Assembly: GCA_964036665.1 (NCBI GenBank)
Contig: OZ038529.1
Span: 19,106,060 to 19,170,059 of the forward strand
Direction of reading: 5' to 3'
DNA from: Gordius sp. MW1
Lineage: Eukaryota > Nematomorpha > Gordioida > Gordea > Gordiidae
Length of the DNA: 64,000 bases
A program made the translations under genes and the position numbers. The number at the start of each line of letters is the position of its first letter. The first letter of the stretch is position 1. A model generated the notes under the pieces. That model did no database searches, was not told the origin of the DNA, and worked only from the letters and a program-made list of their open reading frames with translations. Of the stretch, positions 49,556 to 60,317 are shown one piece after another.

Positions 49556-51247
49556 AAATATTAATAATGTTTGTTAATTAAAATTTAATGAAAATATAAT
49601 TTTATTTAAATTTAATTTATTCATTATTAAATGTTGAGCCGAGTTTTATTTTGATTTTTCATCTAATCATTTGAAACATTAAACATCTGTTTTTCCTTTT
49701 TTATATTGAAATTTTTTTGAAAAACCTTGTAACTGTAAGTCATATTAATTTAATATTCATATTATAGATATATAATAAAAAATAGTTTTATTATGGATCT
49801 AGAGATAGAGATTATAGAAGATGAAGAAGAAACCGAAGTGGAATTTCCATTTCCACCATTTAAAAAATATTTCAAGCTTATTGATACAGATGATAAAGTC
49901 AGATTAAAGGCGAAATGCCTATTGCCTAAATAATAGGGCAGAAAGCTTTGATTATCTCCCTCAACATTCAAGATGTGCTTGTCACAGTCTTAATTTGGTG
50001 GCAACAGTTGATGCAGAGAAAGCTTTAGAGGATAGAAGCTTTAAAATAGTATCTCAACGTTTATTCCAAGTGTCAATCTTTATGGAATAAACAAAATATG
50101 GCGGACGAAATTATCAAAAGTTGGGTAGGTATCTAATATGCCCAAATTTCACTAGGTGGAATTCGTATTATGAGTCTATGGTTTTACTAGATAAAATGTT
50201 AGATGAAAAACAAAAGGACCTTGATGAGTTGTGTGATAACCTTGGGCTTATGCGTTTTAACTCCCAAGAACGTAAATTTATTAAAGAGTATAGTAAAGTA
50301 AATATTCAAACATAATCGTTATCTTAGTGATATAAATAAATTTTAGGTTATGGAACCTATTAAAAAATCTCTGAAAATCCTTGAAGGGGAGCTTCTTATG
50401 GACATGGGTTTCCTAAGTCCTACCATTTTTAAACTCATTTCAAAATTAAATGAATTATCAGATTTAGAGTTTTGCCAACCTCTCGTAAAGTCTCTCATCA
50501 GCGGTATTAATAAAAGGTTTATAATAACATAAATTATATCTATTTAAATAACTTTATTGCAGATTTCCAAATATTTATAATGATGATAATATAATTGCAG
50601 CGATTGTCCATCCTGCATTTAAATTGAATTGGGAATGGATAAAAGAACCAAAAAATATGGAACAAAAAGCCAGATTAATTAATTTTTTAAGGAAACAAAT
50701 ACCCGGCGGAAAAATAGTTACAACTAGTTCACGGGAACCTTGCAATGATGTGGAAGATTTCTTTGGATTCCATGAAATCGATTACCATGAAAATAATATA
50801 TTGGATAGATATTTTTTAGATAATGATAGCAAAATTGCTATTTTTGAAGAATTCCATGAATTAAAAAATATTTATATTAAATACAATACCGCGCTTCCCT
50901 CTAGTGCTCCTGTGGAGCGCCTATTTAGTATCGCAAAACAGGTCTTAGGGGAGAGGCGTGGGTGTTTTGTTTGTTAGATTCTCATTTAGAAAATTCATTA
51001 CTTTTAAAAGCTAATAAAATATTATAAATACTTTGATATATCATATAATATAAATAAAACGTTTTGATAAAAAAATATGATTTTGTTTTGTGTACCTACT
51101 AAAAAAAATGAAAATCAAAGGAGCGGTTGTGGAGCGCCGCTCCATTAGTTGGAGCGGGAGCGCTCCTTTGCGGGAGTTCGCTCCTTTTGAGAAGGTAGGA
51201 GCGGGAGCGGGAATCGCTACTTTTAAAAAGGAGCGTTAACAAGACTG
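49116..51247 (+). mobile_element. hAT element downstream of the myotubularin gene
   Basis: Relative of the nested elements in the array, here in plus orientation. Ends are CAGTCTTGTTAAGGAGCG (49116) and GTTAACAAGACTG (ending 51247). A perfect 8-bp target duplication CTTAAAAT lies at 49108-49115 and 51248-51255. Subterminal regions carry the same GGAGCG/CGCTCC palindromic words. The left end is present twice (49116 and 49413) through a local duplication, so the original insertion began at the second copy. It keeps more of the transposase than the array copies. Confidence 0.88.
49793..51027 (+). pseudogene. hAT transposase, damaged
   Basis: The start (49793, MDLEIEIIEDEEE) breaks off in KAKCLLPK-stop where the array copy has the BED finger's second cysteine. 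A deletion follows, and the next readable part (about 49938-50087) has SRCACHSLNLVATVDAEKAL, a hAT core motif. Then come PNFTRWNSYYESMVLLDKML (50137-50299), a probable short intron (50300-50346), MEPIKKSLKILEGELLMDMG, a second probable intron (about 50519-50563), and the C-terminal part with VEDFFGFHEIDYHEN and LPSSAPVERLFSIAKQV. A 4-base duplication after GERRGC shifts the frame and removes the final helix. Not functional. Confidence 0.85.
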
Positions 51248-51255
51248 CTTAAAAT

Positions 51256-51723
51256 AAATAATTACAAGAGAAAGAATAGCAAATATCTTGCCTTGATTTT
51301 TATACTCACATAATGGACCTTATGCCATAGGATTTTGCAATACAAATTGTTTTAATTTATTGATTTCATATAATATGTCCGGTAATCTGAATCGATTTTT
51401 TAAAGTATCATTATTTATATAATTAATTAAATCTCTAGTGGCGTAGGCAGGGGAAGGGGGATTTCAATTTCGAAGTAACACCAAATTTAAAATTTTCCGA
51501 ATTTAATGGAAAAACTCAATGTTATTTAGTGTTTCACTGATCGAAATAATTAATTTGAAATTTTATTTTAGGTAAAAACTACTAATTCTAAGATTAATTA
51601 TCCAAGAATTGTCCGGCTCTAGTGCGCGTTTCAAATTTCTTTAATATTTCCCTACCAAATATTTCACCTAAAATAGAGGAATAAGCTAATACAAGCCAAA
51701 TTAATAGGTTTTTACCCTACTAA
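51256..51723. other. AT-rich, no gene seen
   Basis: Contains a degenerate GGCGTAGGCAGGGG motif near 51440, probably a broken end of the GGCGTAGCC MITE family. Nothing else recognised. Confidence 0.55.
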
Positions 51724-52023
51724 GCGTCTTTGTGAACCCCTTCCCCTTATCAAAATTCGTCCCACTATGTCTAGGAAAAGGAGTACATACTACACACGCG
51801 CTGTTTACTAACACATCTCTCTCTCCCTTTCGCCATCTCTTCCACTCCCGCCCTTATCCAAGCACACATGAAGGGGGCGGGAATGGAGGAGAAAGAGAGG
51901 AGAGTAGGTGAAGGGAGAGAATGTGTTGGTAAACATCGCGTACGCAGTATGAACTCTAATGTACTCCGTTTACCAGACATCGAGGGACGAATTTTGATGA
52001 GGAGAAGGGGTTTACGCAAACGC
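51724..52023. mobile_element. 300-bp foldback MITE
   Basis: One long imperfect hairpin centred near 51868. The left arm reads TGAACCCCTTCCCCTTATCA and AAAATTCGTCCCACTATGTC; the right arm gives the complement of AAACCCCTTCTCCTCATCAA and ATTCGTCCCTCGATGTCTGG. Further in, ACACGCGCTGTTTACTAACA pairs with TGTTGGTAAACATCGCGTAC. The 84-codon minus-strand frame across it is a by-product. Confidence 0.82.
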
Positions 52024-53940
52024 ATATAAATTTTAGTATAAGGGTGATATAAAAAAAGAATGGACCTATAGATGAAACTACTAAATATTAAAAATGCCGT
52101 GGCAATATAGCCTCAAAAAGTCTTAAAAAGAGAATTTTTGGCACTTTCAACCTCGTATATCTAAAAAACTGGTAATTGTAGAAAAAAAACTAAAAACATA
52201 TTATTTCAGCGCAAAATTCTCTATCAGATTGGTCGGATTGCGGGATGTTATTTTTGTAGACCCTGTAATATGTGTTGAATATATATAACCTTGATTAAAG
52301 TTTCCAAATATCATATTTTGCATAAAGGGTTTTACGCCATTCTACAAATGTTAATAGAAAAAGGTAAACGGCTGGTCGCTTGTTGAAAGAAATAAAAATT
52401 CGTTTGAGGGTGAGAATTACTGATGATTTTTTTAATGATTATTATTGAGTTGACATAAAGAGATTTGGATTTAAAAAGCAGTAAAATATCAAAGATTTGT
52501 TTAATTTATTTTTACGTTGTTTTCAGCTTATTCATCGTTATCCTATTACTAGTTCATATATAAACATTTCACTAACAGCCATTAGATTGTTCTAATATTA
52601 CAACTCCTTCCTATTGTTCCACCTTCACCTTATGTGTTCCTCTCTACATATCGAGGTATTGCTTCATAACCAGTTTTAACGCTGGGGGCGGAATGTACGT
52701 ATACGTACATACATACGTACATACATACGTACATACGTACATACATACCTACGTACATGCGTACATACATACGTACATACTATTACAATCTATTTGTTTT
52801 AAGAAGTTATTTCACCCAGGGTCACCTCACGTGAGATGAACACCACAGGCTCTCCTACTATTCCTCTGCAATTGAGTGTATCAATCCGAAAAAATACTCT
52901 TGTTTGTTTTTGTTTTGATTTTTTTGGGAATGGGATGCAGCACAGGTTGTTTCCCATTGAATCGAAGTGGTGATGTTATTTAAGTAAATGAAGGAGCTTT
53001 ATTTAAGGTAAGAAATTGCGAATTTTCCAAAGAGCAAGTGTGAAGCGTGGAGATTCCCTTAAATAGGTGCGCAGTCAGTTAACACTACTTTGTTTCGTCA
53101 AAATATTAACAATTAATACAACTATCGTACATTTAAGCTCTAATCAGCAAATTAATGTCATTGTTGGTTATGAAAGAGTAACCTCATTAATCGATGAATA
53201 TTATATAATTATGATCCAACAATCTTATTTTTAATACACATTGTTATGACGTCATACATTTAGATTTTATTTGCATTACAATAGATTATTAAAATAAAAA
53301 TTGGGGGGGGGGGGGAGCAGAGCAAAAATGAATTGGGGGCGTTCCTCCCTATGGGTCTTAAAAATTAAATTAAAATAACTCTAATTTAGTATTTAGAAAA
53401 TTAATATTCAATTAACTTAATTTTGATAACAATATTTCTTTAAAAGTATTTTGAAATTTTCGTGAAATTTTTAAAATATACTTTTATGGTTTGTTAAATA
53501 TTTTAATACTATTAAATTATAATGTTTTTAGTATTTAATTTAAAAAATTAACACATCTCTTTTAATTTTATAGAAAGGTATATAAAAATTATTGAAATTT
53601 ATATTACTTTTTTAAATTAAAAAGTAATTAAAAAAATAGGGTAATATAAAATCATTAAAATTAATTGTTTTTAATTAATTTCATCTGGAATAGATACCAT
53701 AATGGATAAAGTGGATTAATGGCAATTTTTTTTGTATTGGTTATATAGAATTGCATAAATTTTGTAGATTATTATGCACTATTTAAGAAATTTTAAATTA
53801 TGCTAGAAGACCCAAAAGCCCCTAAATTATTTTTTATTCCATTCTCTACCAACTAACAACATGCCTAAAGATTAACTTAGACAAAACCACTAAGATTAAT
53901 TAAAGAGCTATGGTTTATTTTAAATAAGTATACTAGCATG
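52024..53940. other. AT-rich region with microsatellite, no gene seen
   Basis: Holds a TACG/TACA microsatellite at about 52692-52781 and a 16-base G run near 53303-53318. The interval 52800-52880 has a slightly higher GC content and a CACGTG palindrome, but no convincing exon. Confidence 0.55.
52692..52781. repeat. TACA/TACG tetranucleotide microsatellite
   Basis: Interrupted tandem repeat of TACATACG and TACGTACA units. It is the complement-like counterpart of the larger run at 35413. Confidence 0.9.
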
Positions 53941-54112
53941 TGGGCGTAGCCAAGATCGGAATTAGAGAGGGGCCGGGGCAATTAATGATTTAGGGAGAAG
54001 CAAAATAATATTTTTTTTAAATTTTAGTCATAATTTGACAAAAACTCTGAGAATATTAGGATTTAGAGGTGGGTGGCAGCCGCTCCTCCCTGCCATCCAC
54101 TGGCTACGCCCA
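53941..54112. mobile_element. GGCGTAGCC-family MITE
   Basis: Inverted ends TGGGCGTAGCCAAG (53941) and CTGGCTACGCCCA (ending 54112). Before the right end is the family's hallmark GGCAGCCGCTCCTCCCTGCC. An ATTTTAGTCATAATTTGAC interior is shared in part with the copy at 59065. Confidence 0.82.
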
Positions 54113-54334
54113 TGTATACTAGGAGACAAACTAAAGTCGAAACATCTATTACAGAGTTATTTATTCTCATCTTACAATAACTCACTTACTTTCCAATCAC
54201 AACAAGAGATAGTAAATAGACTTACAATTTTTGACTAATTTATACTTTAGTAGACACTTAAAAATTTAGATACATTAATTGAATGTGAAAAGAGATATAA
54301 TTAAATAAATTAACAATAACAAAAGTCCCCCCTC

Positions 54335-54489
54335 TTAAACATCCGATAGGGGTTCATCTTCATCGTCAGACCCGCTTTCGTATAATATTTCTTCGCTCGG
54401 TTTTTCCTTCAATTCCTTCTCATACATGGCAAATTCTTTCTCATCTTGATCTCGGTCCTTTTCTATTTTAGCCAGTTTAGCCGTTATTT
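54335..54489 (-). CDS. C-terminal exon, acidic tail (possibly RNF113-like)
   Basis: Minus-strand terminal exon. Acceptor GATTGCTATAG, then two bases completing a codon, then 50 codons beginning ITAKLAKIEKDRDQDEKEFA and ending SGSDDEDEPLSDV-stop (54335-54337). The lysine-rich helix followed by a serine/acidic tail resembles the region after FNPAKELIAKL in RNF113 proteins. The RNF113-like RING remnant lies about 790 bp upstream on the same strand, so it is probably the last exon of that gene. It is undamaged, unlike the RING region. The assignment rests mainly on position and a short match. Confidence 0.5.
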
Positions 54490-54829
54490 CTATAGCAATC
54501 CAAATAAAAATATAATCTTCTCCTTTTAAATTTTAATGATCAATTTCAAAAAAAATATTAATGTAACCTATGGCGACAAACATAAGCTTTTTAAAAAATC
54601 CCTTAAAAAACAACCTTGGAAAAAAAGGTACTCACTCGTTTCCAAAAGCTAGCTCAGGAGCCTTTAAATTAAAAAATCTTATATTTAACACTACCCCTGG
54701 CTAAATCAGTACAAAGTAACTCAGTATTCAAAACTTATCGTATTCCCAATGATGGTTCCCCCTTCCCCGTTTAAATGCGGAAATTTTTCGGATCCTCTTT
54801 AACATAGGGGCAAAACTTGTAATTGTTTT

Positions 54830-55045
54830 TTTTTAAATCGATAGGAAAGAGAAGAGATCCCCCGAAGCCAAATACTCACCCAGCTTTATTTTAGGTCAAA
54901 AAATTGGGATTTTTATAGGGAAATACAATTATAAATCATCTTTATCAGACACATGGCCTTTGGCTGTTACGAAACTGAAGAATAGTGTTTATTTATATAA
55001 ATATTTTTTATACTCGTTTATAGTAAATATATCTAATGTATTAAT
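54830..55045. repeat. Dispersed repeat with GACACATGGCC motif
   Basis: Related to 57085-57250. Shared words include AAATACAATTATAA, GACACATGGCCT(T/C)TGGC and a GAAGA(A)TAGT...TTTATT stretch. Function unknown. Confidence 0.6.
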
Positions 55046-55280
55046 TTCACTTAATAAGAGTGTTTTAATATTAACTAAAAAAATTATCAAACGATAACTG
55101 ACTCTAAAGATTTTTATAATGTCCAAAAATTATCGCTAACAGAAGGAGTGAAACTTGATGTAAAAATATAAACAATTATTTTTACCCAATGAAAGCATTT
55201 AAATGTGTAAAAAATTATCAAGCCAAAACTGACGTTAGATGAAATCTTCTCTAACAAAATAAGCATCAAAACTTGTAAAA

Positions 55281-55546
55281 ATTAGCCCGCTGGCAGGGTT
55301 GAAAAATCCGAATGTTTGGCGTCCACAAACGAACGAGGCACCCACCTACTACATTTCTTGTGCCTCTCCCTCCAGGGCGCAAGCTTCGCAAAAGTATGCT
55401 TGCTTTCACTTCCTAACCACCGGCTGCTGCTTGAAAGAGTGCCTGCATATGGCGCATTTAAAGGGTAAAGTGTCTTCCTCCTCCATCACCACTATGATCA
55501 CCCGTCGCGTCGTCCATTTCTGAAGCTATTTCATATTTTTTCGCTT
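55281..55546 (-). pseudogene. RNF113: RNF113-like RING finger region, degenerate
   Basis: On the minus strand, after a TTTAG acceptor, comes EAKKYEIASEMDDATGDHSG. A frame change leads to EEDTLPFKCAICRHSFKQ, then PVVRK-stop-KQAYFCEACALE, two adjacent stops, and VCGRQTFGFFNPA. The order matches the RNF113 (Cwc24) block KYEIxSD...LPFKCxICR.SF..PVVTKC.HYFCE.CAL...C.VC...T.GVFNPA. RNF113 is a spliceosome-associated ubiquitin ligase. Here the third cysteine codon is TGA, the ligand histidine is lost beside an inserted codon, and one distal Cys is Ser, so the zinc fold cannot form. No CCCH zinc finger exon was found upstream. Confidence 0.72.
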
Positions 55547-55665
55547 CTAAACGACAAACACGTTAAGTATAAAGATTGGCCAAAAATTAAGAATAAAATT
55601 TATTTGTAATTATTGTGCATTTAGAGAACTCGAAAGTTTTTTTAAACGGATCGAATATTGTTAGT

Positions 55666-55742
55666 GTTGTAAAAAGGGTTGGATTTTGTTTGGTCGACCT
55701 TCGGTTTTAGTCGACCAAACAAAATCCAGCCCTTTTTACAAC
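55666..55742. mobile_element. 77-bp palindromic MITE (GTTGTAAAAAG ends)
   Basis: Near-perfect hairpin: GTTGTAAAAAGGGTTGGATT on the left and its near-complement on the right, with TTTGGTCGACCTTCGG/TTTTAGTCGACCAAA at the centre. Same family as 46734-46886. Confidence 0.88.
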
Positions 55743-55744
55743 AT

Positions 55745-56233
55745 CAAATATCGTATATGTTTAGATTGTTATAAGGATAGGCTATACATTTTAAATTAGC
55801 CTTACAATCTGTCCAAAAAATTTTAGAAACATAGGCTTAAATAGAATATAAAAAAATATTGCAAAATAAATAATTTTTTAAAAACCGATATTTTTCAGGA
55901 CAAATTTAGTTCCAAACCCCGAATAAACATATATGATACCTCGATAATTAACTTACCTGGTAACCTATTTAAATTTAATAGCTAAGGTTAAAAATATTAA
56001 AAATAATTGAAACTTTAATGACTAATGAACATTTAACGACTTTTTTATTTGTTGTTTCAAGTCAATATTGAACGAGAAACACACTAACTCACACAAATAA
56101 TTGTTTTATAACATGTAAAATTTTGAATGCTATATGAGATATTAAAAAAAATACTCTAACACTAATATAATATATTTAAAAACTTTTAAATTTTAATTTT
56201 TTTATAGTTATTAAATTTTAAAATAATACTTAC
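55745..56233. other. AT-rich, no gene seen
   Basis: A donor-like GGTTACCAG/GTAAGT on the minus strand near 55958 was noted, but no exon with recognisable protein similarity goes with it. Confidence 0.5.
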
Positions 56234-56331
56234 TCGTTTATTGCACTAATAATTTCACTGAGTACGTTATAGGTCTGGAGCGGAAGCCAGCAAAATGCGA
56301 ACATGACAATGAGCAACATTTTTTTGACGTA
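56234..56331 (-). CDS. GPCR exon (transmembrane helix 6), isolated fragment
   Basis: The minus strand encodes TSKKMLLIVMFAFCWLPLQTYN followed by VLSEIISAIN, then a strong donor (GA/GTAAGT). This is helix 6 of a class A receptor: basic cytoplasmic lead, hydrophobic helix, CWLP motif, and the LQTYNVL continuation typical of arthropod neuropeptide receptors of the NPY/RYamide-like group. No AG acceptor lies immediately before the KKM codons; the nearest is about 50-60 bp further upstream and would add unrelated residues. No helix 7 exon was found downstream as far as 54500, so this may be one exon of a gene with very long introns, or a stray fragment. Confidence 0.6.
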
Positions 56332-57040
56332 AAATAAAAGTTAAGAATAAAATTAGGGTTGAGTTATAGATTTTTAACTAACAATATATTGACTTTTTAC
56401 CAAATTTTTTTAAAATCGTTTTTCCCAAATAATTGTGCATACTACATTTTAATATATTAGAAAGTGCAGGCATAGAACCATAGACTAAAATTGCATTGAA
56501 TTTTACTATCAGATTCATTGGGATATTAATATTTTTTTAAGGGATTGGCTAGCCTCGGCACCTAAATTACCAAGGGTCGTGGCCACTACTGGACGAAAAG
56601 GATTGTTAAATTGTACCAAAATAAATAAAATAAATTGATTTATTTTATTCCCTAAATTTATATATAGTGTATTTTAATGGTATTTAGAGGTCGCAATTAA
56701 GTCAAAGACTATATAAATTTAAATATGTTGGATAACATAAAGTTTAGGGTTAAAATTGGGATTTTCTAACGCATGACCCCATTAGCATCAAATTTAGGAG
56801 GCTCAGATCGGAATCTTTAAAAATTGTCACAACACAATAAATTAGGTATAAGTCATTTAGTTTATTAAGTTCACAATTATAAAGCATAATTAGTAAAAGT
56901 TTTTAAAATTATTTTCTAACTAAAGTTGTTTCTACACTATCAGAATTTTAAATTTATATCAATATTAAACCTCATAAATATAATAAGCAACGGTTTTGCT
57001 ATAGAAATTTAGAAATAAAGGTAATTTATAGTCGGGTACA
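56332..57040. other. AT-rich, no gene seen
   Basis: No exon, repeat end or reading frame recognised. Confidence 0.5.
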
Positions 57041-57045
57041 AAAAC

Positions 57046-57475
57046 AATAATGGAATTTGAGCTCGGGCGAGCTCAAAAAAATTAAAGCCAACCACCAGCG
57101 GTCCTTCTCCCGAAGGAAAATACTCTCCAAGTTTTCTTTTGCGCCAAAAAATAGGAATTTTAATAGCCAAATACAATTATAAGGCATTTTCCGACACATG
57201 GCCTCTGGCCCTCGATGAAGATGAAGAGTAGCCACGCTTTTTATTTATTTATTGATCGTGTTTTATATTTTTCATATATATAGACTTTACCTAATAAAGA
57301 TTCTTAATTTAAAAAAAAATTTGCGAAAGCAAAATAAAAGTCTTTTACAGAAGCATAAGTCGACAGCCATTAAAACTTCGTATAAGTTACCACGGCAATT
57401 ATTGAAAAAGTACAAGTTAGACAGGACGGACAGGACAACCAAAAGCTAGCCCGTAAATTGCGCAGTAATTAATAT
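57046..57475. repeat. Dispersed repeat with GACGGACAACCAAAA end
   Basis: The right part (57290-57475) matches 35130-35300: TTTGCGAAAG(C/T)AAAAT, CGGCAATTATT, TACAAGTT(A/G)GACAG, GACAACCAAAAGC(G/T)AGCCC. The left part resembles 54830-55045. A short palindrome GAGCTCGGGCGAGCTC is at 57059-57074. Confidence 0.65.
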
Positions 57476-57740
57476 TTGCTTTGATACGGCTAGTATGGAT
57501 GAGAGACGATAGAGTAAGAAATACATTATAAACATAGGTGATGCCAAAAAACACTGATCAACAAATAATGGACTTTTAAAATCAACCAGGAAGCTGTTTG
57601 CAGATTTGGTAGAGTTTTTTTCGGTTAATACAAATAAATTTTTTGTTTTTCCCCTATAGGTCAAGTTCTTGAAATATTTGCTGTCAAAGATGCTAAAAAC
57701 AGTGATTTTAGCGTTTTTAAAACGTCAATACCTTGCACAT

Positions 57741-57880
57741 GGGCGTAGCCAGCATTGGGAGTTGTGGGGGCAATAAAGAATTGATTTATTTTTTGAAATT
57801 TCAACCATTATTTTATTTCAACAAATTTTATTTAGAAGGAGGCAGCCGTCCCTTTCTGCCCCGCCCCTCCTTGGCTACGC
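57741..57880. mobile_element. GGCGTAGCC-family MITE
   Basis: Inverted ends GGGCGTAGCCAG (57741) and TTGGCTACGC (ending 57880), with the hallmark GGCAGCCGTCCCTTTCTGCC before the right end. Confidence 0.8.
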
Positions 57881-58369
57881 TTTTAAACTTGCAAAGGTAA
57901 AATTATAGTTCAATAAATTTCCCGTATTAAATTTTTTATATGTTAACATTCATAATCTTTGTAATGCAAAGTTTATGAAAGTAGCACAAGTTCAAACAAG
58001 AGAAGCAAAGCGGTAATTTTTCAAAAATTTTAAAATATATTTATTAAGCATATAAAAATTTCTGAATCTATAGGGGAACGGCACGCCCTCTGTGCCTCGT
58101 CCTAGCTACTCTTATGCATAATTTATGGACTAAAAGTTAAAAGCTAATATAATTTTACTGTATCCATGATGGCTATAATAGAAATATAAAATTATAAGCT
58201 ACTAAGTGAAGATGTAATAGCCCTCTTGGGTAGATACGCAGTTTGTCATGATAAAAAGTTTTATTAACCTCAAAATCTTGAGTCAATTGTTGAATTCCTC
58301 GATAGCACGTAAAAAGACTTAATTTAAAATTATTATAAAATGAATGAAAAACGCAAAGGTGAGAATCAC
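57881..58369. other. AT-rich, no gene seen
   Basis: A weak GC-rich patch near 58080 (GCACGCCCTCTGTGCCTCGTCCTAGCTACTC) looks like a decayed MITE end. Nothing else. Confidence 0.5.
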
Positions 58370-58532
58370 GGGCGTAGCCAAGGGGGGAACAGGGTGGAGC
58401 GGGTATCCCCCCTCTAAATGCAAAAATTTGTTGATACTTATTAAAATTTTGGCTACGATTTCAGAAAATGACCATTTTGCCCATACCTAAATCACTATCC
58501 CCACCCCTCTAATTTCAATCCTGGGTACGCCC
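58370..58532. mobile_element. GGCGTAGCC-family MITE
   Basis: Inverted ends GGGCGTAGCCAAGGGG (58370) and CCTGGGTACGCCC (ending 58532). The interior differs from the other copies apart from the C-rich right side. Confidence 0.75.
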
Positions 58533-59064
58533 ACGATGAGAATTAAAATATAAGTAATTGAACTCGATTGAAAAGTAGGATATTAGTACAACAGGTCTAT
58601 TAACTTCATATAAGAATTAATTTTTTAATTACATTTGGTTTTGTAATACATAAATTTTTGGGCTTGAAAAGGATTCCTAAATATTATAAATTAAATGAAA
58701 ATTTTGCGAAATTTTGAAATATACTAGTAATTGAGTATTGATACCTTACTTAAACGCTAAATCAATCAAAGTTTATTATTCTTGTGAACTATATATTTAC
58801 TTAAGTAGATCATAGTTTTTAGTTTTATATATTCTTATCAACTTTTCTGATAGGGTTCGAGTGTATCGACTGATACAAAATGTTTTTGCTAACTAAATAT
58901 TTCTTACTCTAATTTTATTATCGCATTCCAAAAGGAATAAGATTTTCCGAAATATGCAATTTCTTTATAATTTATTATAATAATATTCACGAGGACAAGA
59001 GCTTGTACATATAAAAAGTTGATCCCTTAAAGTTATGTCATGAGCTAAAAGATTACAGTATCAT

Positions 59065-59220
59065 GGGCGTAGCTAGGAGAAATAGAGGGGGCAATTATGG
59101 AATAGGGACGGGCAAATTGACAATAGTTTGAAATTTTAGCCATGAATATATGTATTTTTAAAATTTTTTATGCATTTAGAGGGAGGCAGCCGCCCCTCCC
59201 TGCACCCCCCTGGCTAAGCC
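59065..59220. mobile_element. GGCGTAGCC-family MITE
   Basis: Ends GGGCGTAGCTAGG (59065) and CCTGGCTAAGCC (ending 59220). It contains GGCAGCCGCCCCTCCCTGCA and a TTTGAAATTTTAGCCAT interior related to the copy at 53941. Confidence 0.78.
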
Positions 59221-59880
59221 AAAAATAAACTTTGCGTTACTGTTATTTTTTGAAAAAAAAATAACGACAATAACTAGTTGATTTCTGGCACATTTTTTAA
59301 AACATTAGCTTTGTTAATTTTGGCTCAAGTAATTTAAATAGGATTTCGAGCATTTTTTTATATGTCTCTAAGATAAAACATAAATTTTATAAGTATATAA
59401 AATATTTTAACGGTTGTTTATAACTATTGAAAGCGTTTAAAATGCAATAACTGTTTTTTGACCACTTAACATTATTATATGTAATTGCTCGCTCCCTTAA
59501 TTCTTAGATCATTAAATTCCCCAAATTTATCAACAATATACAGCTTAGCGTGTCATTTAAAATTTTACTCGTCATTTTCGCCTCCTTAATCCCCCCTCAG
59601 CTTCGAAAAAGACATTTCATTTATGCATTATGTGAGTTGAATGCAAACAGTTTTAACTAATTACAATTTTCGAAATAAAAGATAAGATTTAAACAAAAAA
59701 AACAATCCCCCTCCGTTCCTCCTTTAAATTGCATAGCAAATGTGCCACGTGTATATGAAGTATGGACGAAATTTGTAAGAACAGTACCCCAGAAGGTGGC
59801 TCAAGTCCGAATGTAATTTTATTTTACTATTTATCTATTGAGCAACAACCATTATCAAAAAAATCAAAAGTATTAAAACA
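59221..59880. other. AT-rich, no gene seen
   Basis: No exon or repeat end recognised before the foldback-like element. Confidence 0.5.
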
Positions 59881-60317
59881 AAACTCGGGCCTTCGGCCCT
59901 CGTGGGAAGGGGGACAAGGGAAGGGGAAGGGGAAGGGGAGGAGGGAAAGGGAAGGGGGGACGACTCATCTATACTCCGTATAAATGTATCATATTTGCTA
60001 TGCAATTTATGGGCGAGAAAGGTGGGAAGGGGCGAGAATGCCTATAGGGGCTATTAAATGCCTAATGATTAATTAATTATTTATACAAATTTTTCATTTA
60101 TAGGCAAAATTTAATATAGGCAAAATGTTATATAGGCAAGGGTTGGATTTAGTGTTTGCATCTAGTTGCGTATTACATTAGTTTTTATGGCCTTTAGTGA
60201 TTATGGGTCTAACAAACATTATATTATAAAACATCACAATGTTAAGAATTTGCAGAATTGTTGGGAGAAATTTTTTGTTGAATTTGAACAATTTTTAATT
60301 AAAAAAATCAAAAATTT

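Noticed and set aside
51771..52025. 84-codon minus-strand frame
   Set aside because: It lies within the single-hairpin MITE and reflects its symmetric sequence.
52800..52880. Possible exon with higher GC content and splice-like borders
   Set aside because: No frame gives a recognisable protein and the borders are weak.
59762..59983. 73-codon frame
   Set aside because: It runs into the purine-rich end of the foldback-like element and shows no family features.
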